From positions 20,826,505 to 20,890,504 of the forward strand of contig NC_049981.1 of the NCBI RefSeq assembly GCF_000003815.2: a stretch of DNA of 64,000 nt, in the 5' to 3' direction. The stretch is from Branchiostoma floridae (Eukaryota; Chordata; Leptocardii; Amphioxiformes; Branchiostomatidae). Made by a program: the position numbers and the translations under genes. Below the pieces are notes generated by a model. It made no database searches. It was given only the letters and a program-made list of their open reading frames with translations, and had not been told where the DNA came from. This document shows, piece by piece, positions 25,301 to 40,300 of the stretch. How positions within the stretch are numbered: position 1 is the stretch's first letter; every line of letters starts with the position of its first letter.

Positions 25301-28300
25301 TGGATTATCCAGCTTAAGCCAAACTTACCTTCGGAAACGTATGATGCGTAGAAACCTGCAGCAGCCATGGATGCGTCAGAAGTGAACTTGAGGTACAAGT
25401 GGTTTCGGCTGGAGAGGACTTTGAAAGAATCATACCTGCCGCAAAAAGTCCCTAGCTTGGGAGCTTTTTCATTGACACCATCGTGGATAGACAGTTGGTC
25501 ATACTCACAAGTTTCGCCTGCAGACATAAAATAACAATACTTCCGTTATATAATACATGTGATTGTTACCAACCTACTTGTCAACCAGCCAACCAACAAG
25601 CTAACCTACCAACAAGCAAACCACTAGATGTACCGTATATTCCAATGGTGTGCAATATTCGGTTTCGGTTTAAATCACGTATGCAATACACACAAAACAC
25701 AGTAATGTTTTTCTATTTCCCAGTGGGGGGGGGGCATGTTGCTTCTTTCAACGCACCCTAGGTGAAAACCTCAGACATAACACATCAACATCAAAGGTAC
25801 GAAAATAACAACCATCAACGCAACTTTCCAATTTAAAACAAGTAAAAATATATAAGATACAAAAAGGGAAATCAATGATGCAAAGTCAAGATAACTAGAA
25901 TAGAATGAGAATATAATGAAACTTGCCAAATACCAATGACAATGTCAAATACGACAACAAATGGATTCTAACACAATTTAACTTTATGCCTATTAAAGAA
26001 CAGCTTTTAGCACGCCCAGCAACACATATATTCTCTACGCAAGGGTTAATGCTCCCCTTGGTGATTAAGGTGTAAAAAGGTTAAGTTGTATATTGCCTGG
26101 AGAATATATTTCCTTTGCAGCAATATTGGATTAGTGGGTATAGTAGAGGGGTACAATGTGAAATATTAACTACTGGTTAGGCGCAGATTTCTGTAACGAA
26201 ATCCGCTGCTTTGCGAAATGTTGTGACACCAGAGAGTGCTTGTGGGCAACTGAACAAAACTCACAGCATGCTTGTGGGCAACTGAACAAAACTCACAGCA
26301 TGTCACGGGAAGTATGCTGCAGAACTAGTCCGTTCTAGAAGTTGCTGACTTTATCATTGACAGCTTTGTTGTGTTTACTACAACACATCACGCAGTTTTT
26401 CACCGTGCTGAAATAACCACCGTCTGCATGTGTACACCGATGTCGTAAAGAGTTCATTGTTTTTGCCGGCAATTTGTCAACAAATACGAGTAGTTCTTTG
26501 GTAATTGTTTTCATTCAGTCACTTTCATTTGCAATGGGTTTATCTAGGGTCACATGGCTGACATTGATGAATATAAAAAAATCCATGCTGTATACTTTAC
26601 TTCATGTTGATCTATTGGTACCACGCCTACTCAAATTATACCCCGGTCTACTTATTAGAATTGGGTAATGTAATATTTTGCAGCAGGTTTGACAAATATG
26701 TTAAAAGATTGCAAGGTGTAGTCTCAGAGTTGTAATTGGCAACCACAAGCTGACTGTTCACTTTGTGTCCGACTGGTATGAGTCCTGGCTACTGCATACA
26801 AAGCTGGTAATTTTGGGATATGCTTGTTCTCAACTGATATTTAATCATGAAAAATCTTGCACTGTATATTACTGATTTGACCACCTGCCAAAGTATGAAT
26901 TGACCACGCGATTGCAATTGGTGATATTCTACAACTTTAGCGGGTTTCTCAATGGACGTTGGCGGCGTCGCTGCGTTGTGTTACTCTTGACTTTATAATG
27001 GAAATATCTTGCAAAATGTACAAGTATGCCTAAAAAGACAACAGACACACAAAAATGTAAACCAATGAGTCTTTATCAATGGATTTTTTTTAGCACTTTG
27101 TCAAATCCATCGACCACAGCGCTAGCGACCCCTCTTCAGTGAGATAACCCCTTTACAGGGCCGAGGCATTTGTTGCAGGCACTCTAACCTACCTGTACAT
27201 GAAATCATCCTACGTGCAAGGAGTCTTACAAAAGCAGACAAATATCTAAGCAGACGTTTTTTGGGTACCTGATTCTTCCAGCTGAAAGCGGTCGAACACT
27301 AGCACGATGCGGTGTCTTGGCCTAACATGGATGTGCCATTCACACACTGTGTCGTTCTTATACGGCGCAAGTGGGAAACCAGCGGTTTGGATGTGACCAC
27401 AGTCGGACAGCAGATTTCTGAAGCTATCACAGCCTGAGTCTCCGAAACCCTCTTCCAGGCACAGCCCTTCGAAAGGAAAGTACACATGGTTGGAAACATT
27501 TTAAATGTTACTTTAAGTTAAAACCAGGATTTTCCTTATCAGGGTAATACTTCTGTTTGGATTACACACTGCAGCTAAGGTGTCGCTGCTATCAGGGCAG
27601 TCCGAAACTAACCTTATATCCCATATACATATAGCTACTAGCTGGCTATAGAAGACACTAAGACGCAAAGAATGGATCACTGTATGCTTGGTGACCATCT
27701 CGTCATGTGTTCATGTGTATGGACATCTATACAAACAATAACCGGGGAAGATCTAAGCGAACGCCAGATAAAAGGCAATCATCATCAACATGTAAATATC
27801 ATCTTAGTGGCAAAATGAGACGATGTTGACACACTGGGGCACCAAATCCGTAGGTGTCTTTGGCACCCTTTTTGACAGATTAGCCGTGAGGCTCGGTGGG
27901 CGTCACTCCACCGTCATGAGGGCAAGGGCATGGCGAGTATCGAACTCGGGACCACTTATTGCGATTCCAGCGCTCTAGCCGTTACGCCACACAGACACCC
28001 CTGATAAATGAATAAAATAGAGGTAAGTGAATAGATAGAAATAAATGATTAAAGAAATAGACAAACAAATGAGTCATCGTTATGTTTTTGTAATGATGTA
28101 TTTACTTAAATCCATTTACCATGGATAATTCAATGTTTTCTACAATATACTGAATTTTATGTCAACTCAGTTTTGGCCAAACCAGATATTGAAATCATTT
28201 GTCAAAGACTTGACAGATCCAGGGCACCGAATGTCAATATGTTCCACTGCCTTCATTGCTGCCATCAACATGAGTCAGGAACTATACCAACTACAATGTA

Positions 28301-31300
28301 GATTTGATTATGATATGTCTTCGGGTTACATCAATGGAGCATAATTCACCACCTTACACAGGGCAATATGATAGAATGAGTTGTTCGGTCGCCGGGTGAG
28401 GTACAGAAGCTTCAAAGGCTTGGTGGTGATTTGTTTCACATATTGTGCAGGTCATCGCAATCGTTCTAACGAGCGTCTCAAAGGACTGTCAGCTCTTGAG
28501 ATGAATGCGCACATCGGTGTGTTGATTAGGGATCAGTCCCACGAGTGCGTATATTCGAGTTCGTATGATTTCTGTATTGACATCTTCTTGGGCTTAGGTA
28601 AAGTTTGCGGGAAAGAAGTTATTCTTTACATTGACCCACGGTTGAGTTAAAATAATGTCCAAACGCAATTTACATGGACTTGAATATATGCACTTGTTTG
28701 ACTGATGCTTAACGAAACACATTTTATCTCCAATAGTTAGTTCATCAATCACGTTTAATTAAAGAACCACATCGTTTATAAAGTTAAAATCACAGAGCCC
28801 AAAAGTTATAACAAATTGCAGGGCTTATTGTCTTTATCTTAAACACTAGCGAACACTATAGCCAACATTATATTATTTTTCGTCTTTGTTACGATGCCGT
28901 CAATCAACTTCCCATTGTCATATGTATGTCTTCTATATATGTGTACTTGAAATTAGCCATCGGGCATAAATGCGTTCCTTATAATAATACTTGTATGTGC
29001 TACCGCTTGTTTTGGATGATTTCTGTCACTGAAGTCTAAACTGTGTTTGAAATTTGGAAAACATCAGATCTCCATGTATTAACTGCCTGTAGATCCGTAG
29101 GCAATATGCTTCTTCAAGACAATTCCATATGATTTCCCTTCTCAGAAAGAACAATTTCACGGACTAGTTGGAGACGTATGAAATCCAGTCGGTGGAACAG
29201 CTAGCCACCCGGGAACTCTCCTGCGTACATGATGGATATGCAGTCGGGCTCAGACAAATAACATCGTCCCATTTGCCGTATTTGAAGGTAATTTATAGGC
29301 TACATGCTGATCTTTCCCTTGCTAGCTGCACTGCCGTGGCCATGTGACTCTTTGTGTAGATGGAAAGTGCAGATGCGTGCAAATGAGAGGTGTCAGAATG
29401 TGTTAATGGAACACAATAGAAAGTATGATTAACAGCTACATCATTGGTGACCGACAATATCAAAACAATGCTGCCACGTTTTTCCCCGGTACCAAGCTCA
29501 ATTAATAAGCTTTCTGATGATAAACAAAGAAGAAAAAATGAGTTTTTTTTAGACGTTTTGCATGAGACTGGACAGGGACGATATACAATACCCCATTCCA
29601 CTAGGGCGGTGAGTCCGCTGCGAAAGCAGAATTTAGTAGAGCGCTAAAGGGTTTCAAGGATAATATAAGAAACATTTGAGCTCTGTGGTCTTTTCAGTCA
29701 TACATATACATTAACATTTTGCATGATATAAGTTAAAAAGTCAAGGGCTATACAAATCCTACTTGGGTTACAGAGAGGTTGCAGCTGTTAGAGGTTGCAC
29801 CTATTAGTAGATAAACAAGAAAAGTTGGACAAACTTTGATATGGCGATGTCATGGCAGAAACCGTGTGTGCGTGTGAACAACATGTCAGCAGATGTATAC
29901 TACGGCAACTTAGCATATTTGAAGATGATTCTTAGCGGTTAGTGAGACAGTCAGACTTTTATGATATTTTTACCAAGATGTCTCAGACTAATCTATGGAC
30001 ACCCCCATACCATTGCCTATGTCCATGAGTTCACAACTAAAATCATAGACATGTGTGTTCGTTCATATATCCGCCATTCTGTGATTTCAATATACTGCTT
30101 CAGTTCCAGCACACACACATGCACTTCCTTTACTGTGTTTGGATTCAATTAGTTCTAGCAAAGAAGAATAGTCTCTATCTGTAAGCTATCGCGCCCTCCA
30201 TGTGTTCTACAACTGGAAAGCCTTTGATAGCGCTACACCGGAAATTTGCATTTGCAATCTCTTAGACAGCGCCATTAGAGATAAAGCACAGGGGTCTGTG
30301 ATCCTCTAAATGCACATCCTGTTATATGCCTTTCCGCGGAAGCCTCAGCCATTTCGTGATGAAAAGTAGTGTTAAGACCCTTATGTTGGCAGGATGAAGA
30401 CGTGGTTCCGTTGTACATACACAAACTCAATGTCACCTTGGAACGTCTGAAGCAGTAGTTGCTTGTGAATATGAAGCGAACGGATCATCCCGAAATACTG
30501 CGAGGAATTTGTTTAAGATAATACATAAAAGAAGCAGTAATCTGTACCCGTCTGAGCATATGATCAGGTTTATCAGATCATGGGTTAGCTTTTGTCGATA
30601 CCTACGAGCGGAGCATTCTTTACTTGTCTTACTGATTTTAATTACAGACATGCACACGGGAGACTCACTTAGATTTCCCAATAGAGTGTCAGATGGGAAG
30701 GAATTGACGATCTCTGTGAAACAAACGGGAGATTATTTTTCTACTGTTATGGAGTCATCCCGCAAAAGTTCGGAACTCGTGTTGGTTATGTAATGTGTCA
30801 TTCTGCTTGCTCGGATAAAAAGAATGTGACATTTATTATTGATTAAACACGTTATACGTTCGTTAAAAGGATGACAAAAGTTGCTTACACGTTTGCGATA
30901 GCAGCAGGCTGATTCGGACAATTACGATGCCGTAGACGAAATCTACGTTAATGGAATTATGGTATTAAGGGAGCCGTATCATACTTTAAAGGTCATAGGA
31001 AGACGTATTGAGCGACTTTACTTTCATATCGTCATCCCGACTACTGGAACGAAAAAGGCTATTTCACAGACGGAGTAACCTATCAGTCTGGCCACGCATG
31101 CATACCCTCCTGACTGCTAAAGATGTCTGCAGTCGGGACCATTGTGTCCGGTTAAGCCGTCATTTGCTCACCCAATTTCCAGCCCATATTCCGCGTAGAG
31201 TCGTTCACATGTTCACAGCACAGCCACATCCATCACCTTTCTGGCTCCTAATAGTTACCTCAATGAAAAATGGATGCATTCTTTGGGGTTTGTCTGAGTG

Positions 31301-34300
31301 TCTGGTTGTGGTCAGCAGCATGCAGAACTCATGACAATTGGATGGATTGTGATGATACATGGTACTTGGATAGGGTTTTAGGAATATTGCAGTTGAGGGT
31401 CGGTTTGGGGGCCCGTGGCATGTGCCCTTGGTACTGCAGCAGAACTGCTGTTATTTGTATAATTGGACTGGATGTGGTATGGTCTTGTCACCAATGCTTC
31501 CAAGTCGTTACATCGTATGCCTCTTTATTGTGAGTAAAGGTACTTACTTCCATCTTCCTACGCGCCATTGTATCAGCTCACACCAATTTGTGAACTCAAG
31601 TAACGTAACGTTAAGGGCTATATTAATCATACCACCAAAAATTCGATACGTCTCGAGTTATCAGATTTCTAATAAGTAAAGGGGAATTGAAGGCCCTCAA
31701 GCCAACCGACACCGTTGTGCCGTAATCATCCTTCATGGTAACACCAAAGCCGCATAAGTTTTGGTTGAAACTTGATTGATTATGCCGCACAAACTAGATT
31801 TGCTGTGATTAGCTTCTCTCAATTGGTATGTGGAATCAAACTAACGAATACCTCGATATCGTGCCAGATCCCTCACATTTCTAACATGTTATAAATAGGC
31901 TAGAGAATTCATACAGAAAAAGAGTAATTGTACTTGAATTAGTTGAATAATTGACATAATAGTTATGGTATAAAACCTGCTGTTCAACAAGATGTCATTG
32001 ACGAAAGATAGTGGATTCTATCTGAAACGCACAGACGTTTTATATCCAGTTGCTAAAGTAACTGCTATTTGGCGCATCTTATTACCTGAATGTCTAACCT
32101 TCATCGACGAATTGATATCTTACTATATTGTGTACTTGTCTCTAACGTAGCTGTGCATTTCATAAATGTATCCCGCCACGAATATCAATCCATACATACA
32201 TCCCGTCCACAAATGGACTGCTACATCCTAAGTGTGGGGACCTACAAGTAATCACTATAATTCATTCGACAAACGCACAAAGGGAATGCTGGTTGCTCGG
32301 CTTTCAAGTCAGCGGCATGGCCTAACCCCGTATTGTACACACTAATGGTCGAGTTTTACAGCGGGTAATCCAATCTTTCAATCAACATCCTTATGGACTT
32401 CAGGTCACTTCCAGGAACAGCTGTGTCCAGGAAAGCGTTCATGTAGCATATGCCGGGACCTGCTTGTCGAAGCATGACCTGTTTTGTCGATAATCAGTGA
32501 CTGCATGGTCTATGCTAAGATTTCCACTTTGCTTTTATGCAAAAACGTATTAGATCATCCAAGTGAAAGGGCAATGGAAATACATAAACCTGGGAAAATC
32601 GAATACGGACAAACATATCAAAACGGTGTATTGTAGTTTAACTAGAGAGGTAATCCATTCAACAGCATTGTATGAAATTGAAACAAAACTTCCAACTCGC
32701 TGTAGGACTTATAGGTTCTTACAATAGTGATTTCAGAGAGAGAGAGAGAGAGAGAGAGATTTCTCACAAAGCTCGATGGTTAGCTGATAAACACTAGGAC
32801 GTAAAACCACTTTGTTACAATTCCTTATCAGCCTACCTCGGAGCTAACATCCATCCGCAGCCCAAGGTTCAGAGGTACATTAATGGGTTTGTCCATGAAA
32901 TGATGTCTAGACTGTCGGTATCAAGACTGTGGTCAGACGAATGGACAGCGCCAGACAAACGGTCATGGCTCATACTTGGCTTAACAACAGAAGGGGGAAT
33001 GCAAAATCTATATACATATACAACTATGGGATTAGATTTTAATCCATGATTGCCCTCGATCCTTCTCAAGCTACCCGTTGCTGCAGCAAACAACGCGGAG
33101 GTCAACGGCCCATGAAGTAATATTTGTACCCTGACGTCTTTGTTCAAAACAGAGCACAGTTGTGTAATTGCTTATGCCCGAAGGCTTAATGAAGCTGCAA
33201 TTAGGGACTCATTAGTACTGTAACGCATTCGGGACGGCAATTACCTGGTCGTGGTAAAACAGTCTTCATTTATCGGATGCAAGTAGTCTTTACACCTTTA
33301 TCAAATGGCATCCACCGTTGGGGGATTTCTCAATTCACAGAATAGCATTTTTGTCTAATAAGATAAATCAGCATTGCATCTCATATAGTGAAACTATCAC
33401 AGCTAGCATCTTAGCTTCCAGTAGCTTCAGATATGATTTAATTTGGTTTATTAGTAGCTTCAGATATTGCAAGTTTAATGAATGAATTGATGGATGGATG
33501 TTATTACGTTTGATATGACTTCACCACTTTCTGGCAGTTAAACGGTTGGGTAAATACATTTTGAAATTTCATTTTCACATTTCAAAATAAAGTATCGGAT
33601 ACACACTGAACAAATCACTCTACTTGTCTATAATTATAACTCTATACACAATCCCCGTGTCATCATTCACAATGGCATTATACACATCAACCACGCAAAT
33701 CCTTCAGGAATTTACATGTCTGTACAAAGTTTCTGTTTTACAGCTGTTTTTCACATGGGCCCAATAAACACCTTTCAGGCGAAATACTTCGTCATGTGAC
33801 ACATGGCATAACAATAAAGTTTCATTCGTCTGTACTTCAATAAAGTGGTCCCAGAGAGTAGGAATATTTATTGGTGACATGAAACGGGCGGACAGCAATT
33901 TCCCACATACATGGCTGGTTGAGGTCCTTATGAAGGCGCCATCTGTTAGCTTGTCTAAAGCGTTTTGTTGTTTGCTTCGTTTCACGGTGCTTTGCAGACA
34001 ATTTCTAATAGACTGTAGACGTTAAAAAGAAATTAATCGGTAATTTAAAAGCTAGTTTTTGTTTTAGAATGTTCACTGTACACAGACAGCCGCAAATTTC
34101 ACTGCCCTTCAACTAGATCATAAATATGCGCATGCAACAAAGTTCGAAATGTCCACGTATAATATGTCATCTAAAACTACAATTTAATGGAAAAAACATG
34201 TTTTAAAGATGGAAATGGCTCTGCAGATTCAGACGGAATGTAACATAGCCTCTTTACACTTTTACAAGTAGGTATCTAACTCATTGCACCATATTGTAAA

Positions 34301-37300
34301 CTCTGAGTTGCAGCAATATACACCATAGAGCAATAAAGTGGACCGAGAAAACTTTTGGTTTTGTATGATTGACCATGGCATATGATAATTCCATGTGTGA
34401 AACCGTGAAGCCCCGGCATTTGCTGCACTCTGGCACCCGCGATGAAGTTTTATGGAGAGTGGTGGACCTTCCATCCTCAACAGATCAGTATCGATTTATT
34501 CATGAGGCGGTTAACGTCCACACTCCTGGAATATTCGACGCGGGTGAAGGACCGTATGTTTCATCACGTCTCTTTTCTCTGTTTTAAAACTCCTGTTCCA
34601 GGCCTGGTGACGTCAAAATGGAGATGGCGGTTTTCTAGGATTGTGTCTGGACATTAAAGTCTGGACACTCCGCGATTGCCAGATTGAACTCCCACTGGTC
34701 AGTTTGATTCAAGAGTCTCTAAATGTGTGACAATCAGACCCATGATTACAAAACCAGAAAATCACATTTACTACACAACCCTAACTACGCCTCAACAGAA
34801 AGTCGATGTACATCTGCATATATAGAGCAGCAATATGCAGCTTAGCTAAAACAAGCGCACATCCTTCAAACAGACTCTAAACTCAGGGCCAATTGGACCT
34901 CTGACCCTTCCAAAACCGTAAAATGACCATGTCTGATGATTTGTCTGTTGAGTTGCTATTGTTTGGGTTATTTTAAGTTGTTAGTATGATCGATGACTCA
35001 TTTTGGATATATTATTTGTTGTTTAATATAGTTAAAGTGATGTTCGCTTGTATTCTGATTACCTCCAAGATACCGTAATGACCTAACGTTACATGTAAAA
35101 TAGTGCTAAGAATGATAAGGGAAGAAAGGAACGACAGATTTTCATGATATCTAGTGTGCAGGTTTCTTAGGCAAAAATTTGCATAATAAAGTGCAAATCG
35201 GGACTTAACCTACATATTTCATGAGGAAAATCTATATTCACAGCGTTTTCCATCAAAGGACTCAAATTTATGTAACAAATGTAGATTGTGGCAGGTAGAA
35301 GATAACAGGTGCCAATTATGCTCTTCTATTATGTCTAAGTAAGTTCTTAATTTGCATAATTAATTAAGAAGTAATTCTAAATAGTTACCGTAAGGGGTGG
35401 TATAACCCCGTCGTGTGTAAACATGTGCGAACATGTGTGATCACGTCGACCGATGATGATGATGATGATTGGACTGTCAACATTGAAAGCGTAGATTATA
35501 CCAATGCGAAAGTTATTTGCATAATCAGAATATTTCATTGGGAGATATTAGGTCTCCGAACATTTGCATAATTTGTGATGAATATAAACATGGTATTATT
35601 GCAAACTGAATTAGATTCACCAAACTGTATGTTTGGTAAGAAAAGACCACCATTTGCCAATTGCAGTCTTATTTGAATCATCGACGACACAACATCAATC
35701 AATAGACCTACGAGGGCTAAAACAAGTGTCACTGATGTATAAGGTCTCTTGAATCTTGTTCGTTATGATTTTGTATGCTTTGGAAATCACTCGCTCTGTT
35801 CACTGAAGGGGTTACCCCTAAGATTCATAAATGAATAGAATAGATAAATACATGTTGAGCAAAAATTCCAAGCATTGTCATTGTCAGACCTGGTTAGCAG
35901 GTAACTTATCTATCATATGCAGTGGCGTTTTCGTCATCTGGAATTCAATTTGGCTGTACTCATCCGTTGTACCCTGCCATAAGCACGGGTGAAAGGTTGC
36001 CTCTCAATAATCCCCGCCAGCACGTGAAGACCGCGGGGTGACAGGGGACGTGTCAACGGCTCACTTTGTAGGATTAGGGCATTACAAGAAGTAGATTTTT
36101 CTACCATTTCCTCACAATTGCATCCGATTTTGAAATGAAAAGATGGGAGTGTTTCCAAATAAGAAGGTCTTGATGATCGTCTTCATATCTAGCCAGTCAG
36201 GAGTTTGCCTAACTGTTTACCCAACCACACGTAGCTAGTGTATATGTTTACAAATAGTTATTGTATAGTTCATTCACATTAAGGTTTTGCTCTCGACAAC
36301 ATTTTCAATCTTGGGAGCCAAATCTCACATAGTGTAAAAAGTAGTGTTAATATTGCAGGATCCCCTTGTCATTTGGATGTACTTTGGAAGGAAAATGTAG
36401 ACCCGTGGCTTCTTTGGTTACCAACGTTCACAAACTTCCAATACCCTCACATGCCATTTTGGACAGGGTTATGCGAGGGCTGCCTGTGATTGAGCTGTCA
36501 GCATTCAACCTTGTCTTGATCTTGTCCTCTCTTCAACCATCTTAGAATTGTCCTCCCCTCATTACCATACATCAACCGGTTAGTCTCTGACGAAAGACAG
36601 AAACGTCTGGCAGTTTTCAAATTCTATCCAGTTGCTTGTGAAGGTGTTACCTTGTGTATCTTATCACCTGGATGTCTAACCTTTATCAACGTATGGGGGA
36701 TGTTTTTGTAGTGCTTATGATCTTCTGCCGTGTAATCATCTTAGCCGCAAAGCGTACTTACGTTTCGTGTAAGTAAGACAAAACAAGATGCACTTCTTCC
36801 GCTTTGACAAGTTAAGCCCCCGAGGTGGCTGATGGATTTCAAAGAATTTGGCACGTTAAGACCCTGCATAGCAATGACATTTTTAAACAAATGAAAATGG
36901 TTATCATTCAAAACTGAAGTAAATCAAATTAAAATAGAATAAACTGGAACTGAACGTATAATTAAACTAAACTAAACCATAAACGTAACTTAACTAAACT
37001 AAACTGCAATGCGGATATTTAATCTTTGTCACACAGCAGCGAATCATTTGAATAATTACCAATTAGTTAGTACCATAGCAACACATTATATCAATAGCAC
37101 TAACATTCTGGTACATTTGTGCTTTGACTAGATTTCTTACTGTCATCAAAATAAAGGAGTAGGTAAGGTATTGTTGCCGGCGGGTGTAATGAGAGCATCA
37201 TTTCTCATTTCTGTGTGAATAGAATATCTCAAGCAGACACATTCCAGAACAGTTCCCGTAAGACTTAGCACTACAGCTGCCGCGTGTGCCGCTCGTCTGC

Positions 37301-40300
37301 CATATTTTATCACATGTAAATGTCTGTCTCTGCTATCCGTACAGAACATTATCTTGAGGAAAACAGATGACGTGTCAGACACTAATGCTTTGTACATTAA
37401 AGTCTTAGGATCAAGTAGGCAGTGTTTCGGAGAATCTGAACGGTGTAAGGCAATATGGACTTGCATTGATACATTGTTTCGCGTGGGTTAAAATGGGGAT
37501 TTGCGAATGATGAATTGTTTAGATACTAGATAGGCTAGAGGTATTTGCAGACGAACATGCAGCGTGGGAATGCAACCGGAGATAAAGTTTCATTTATAGA
37601 CGCCAGAAGAAATAGTGAAATTCATTGGATATTTCAAAATTGGTGATCATTAATGTTGCAGCATGATGAAAAGGTGTATTTTTACCTTTTTACAAGTTGT
37701 ATTTTACCTTCGGTAATAATCAAAGAAATAAAAACTATTAAATTGACCAACTTGTGGGTATTCTACCTTCATACACCGTTAATACAACATTTTATTCTTC
37801 CTATTTCCGTTTGCAACTGTAATTTCACATCGGTGAACCTGGGTGTCAGAAGCATGTACACCAGAGCATATCGAATCTGTGCTGGTGGATCGGAATGGAA
37901 GATTAGCGCACATGAGAACCCCTAAAACGCAGAAGTGATAAACAGCAAATTACTTTTTGCTACATTGAGCACGACTTCCATCATACAGATCTATTGACCG
38001 AGGGAAGACTTTAAACCAGATATTGAACTCACACTGAGAGGATATAGTTGTACTTTCGATTCTCCTTTAATTGCCAAGAGCAACTTATTATAAGCAATAA
38101 TAATGATCTTTATTAATTTGCACACTCATGCCCAAAGGCCAATTGCTAGGGAACACGCAAATGTGATAACACAAAAAACATAGTCCGGCGACCTCATACC
38201 TCCATGAAATATTTATTCCTATCATTGTCACTAATCTGTTTTGCCATTTTTGTATATATTATGCAAACTAGTTCCTAATTATGCAAATAAATTACACATT
38301 TGCATAACTTGTATATCATTATGAATATCTTTGCCTAAGCTACATGCAAGCCTAAAATGATGGAAATCGGTCATTCTTTTCTCCAGTTATCTTCTTTGTA
38401 ATACCCTGACAAAAACACGCCTGCAGTTCCAAAATTAAACGTTAGGGGGCTCAAATCTTGCTCTGACGTCGAAGGTCTGGGACAAGAGATACATTGAAAA
38501 AACTGCTATGATAAAATATTCTCATTATTTATGTAAATTTATACAGTTTGCATAATTGGTATTTCATTTTGTACAATTTGGTCTAACCTACCTACAAACC
38601 TAAATTCATGAAAATACGTTATTCCTTTCTCGAGTTATCCTCTTCGGATCTTTCTATAAAGATGCCCCTGCAATTTCACCCCTAATGATAACTACTAGAG
38701 GGCCCAAAATGTCTTTACTTCTTTCAGAGCACAAGAACTATCTAACGCCCAAACATCGTGTCCATGGCTTGTGCAGAACATGACATATCAAGACATGAAC
38801 TTCCGCTGCAGTACCAAGGAAAGCCGCTGAGGGGCCCAACATATAATCATTTCTAGCTTTTGTCCTGCCCCACCAACACATCAAGTATGAAAACAATCCA
38901 TCCAGCCGTTCTTGAGGTATCTTGGTTACAGATAGACACATACACACAGACGCTACATGAAAGTATAACCTTCATGAATATTTCATGGTAGTAAGAAAGA
39001 GTAAATGTCTATTCTATACTCTATAATGCATACTCTATGTGATATACCTACATACATTACTGAGGGGTTTCATTTCTTCCTTGGAGGCGATGACTATCAA
39101 TGTAGTTCCACGTTATATTACTTCCAGCAACTAGCCATTAGACAAAATCTTCACATGCATATGCTTGAGGGGTATGTGCTACGATAATGGTCCACCCAGG
39201 CTCTAGTGTCGGTACTAAGGGCAGTATTTAGTATGCATCAGGACAACGTCTACGGCGCACTTGACGTACTTTGAAAATAATAGGAGGCACTTTTTCTTCC
39301 GAAATAGATTCAATCCGGACAAGCGAGTACGCCATGGGTGCTAGTCAAGCTGATTTCGATTCTGTTAGTTCGAAGGTTGGTTAGTAAACAATATAAAGTA
39401 TAAAGGTTAGACGTCCAGTTGAACAATTTAATTTCTACAACGCTACTAGAATGCACTGCCATATCAAACCAATAATAGTTCATCTACCTGGCAAAATTGT
39501 TGAGCATGTCAAAGTCACTAACGTATGCAAATGTCACTTATGTGAAAACCATGTTGGGATGGTTGTAAGATGTACTAGTATTGATTTGTTCTGCCAGTCA
39601 TTTTAGTGACCCTAAAGAGCTAAGAATGTAACTCGAAACGTCCTGAAGTAAATCTCATAATTTTATCTAGTTGAAAGAGAGAGAAATGGTTTATTATTAT
39701 TGCCATTGACATTGAAAACATTTGAGGCACATTTACAAATGGCTAAATTGCCGTTTTTTTCAGACTCAGTATTACAACCTCTAACTCAAGTTAACACTTT
39801 TAAAATGATCGAGTCACAACATAACATCTACTGTTTACAAAAACTGGCCAGTTACTACACAAAGAAAGATTTGCTATTATTCACAAATTACCCGTCTTGG
39901 TTCAGGAGCTTTACATAGTACGGTAATGTGCTATTAGCAAAACGAGAAGTTCTACACCGGAAGTGAGAGAGTTTGTCTTTGTTTCTTAGAGACCTATCAT
40001 GGGTATCCCCTCGTCTAGATGGAAGCCAATAACTGAATCTTTCAGAGTTGAAGAGATTGAATTGTTTTTAAATAGACAATAACGTTATACATGTAACTCA
40101 CGTATGGATACACGTTTAAAAGTGATGTGCCTTCCTAACAGAGGGTATTCGGTGTTCATCTTGACTGGTGGTACACGATGTCGGACCACATAACAGATTA
40201 TCAAGCTTTAACCCCCATTTAGGCTTTCACTTCGCTTCTCAGTGCTTCTTATCAACGGATACCGATAGGCGACGGATTGGTTGCACAACGACTGGCCTCG

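Noticed and set aside
27513-27698. Minus-strand frame with an LDLa-like phrase (DCPDSSDTLAAVC)
   Set aside because: Other LDLa cysteines are missing and no acceptor/donor pair of matching phase joins it to gene A.
27931-28000. Possible tRNA gene
   Set aside because: A and B boxes are present, but acceptor and anticodon stems do not pair; better explained as a SINE head.
33704-33985. 93-codon minus-strand frame
   Set aside because: No recognised domain and no exon borders in phase with gene A.
37146-37466. 106-codon minus-strand frame in intron 1
   Set aside because: No family motif, no splice context, composition like surrounding intron.
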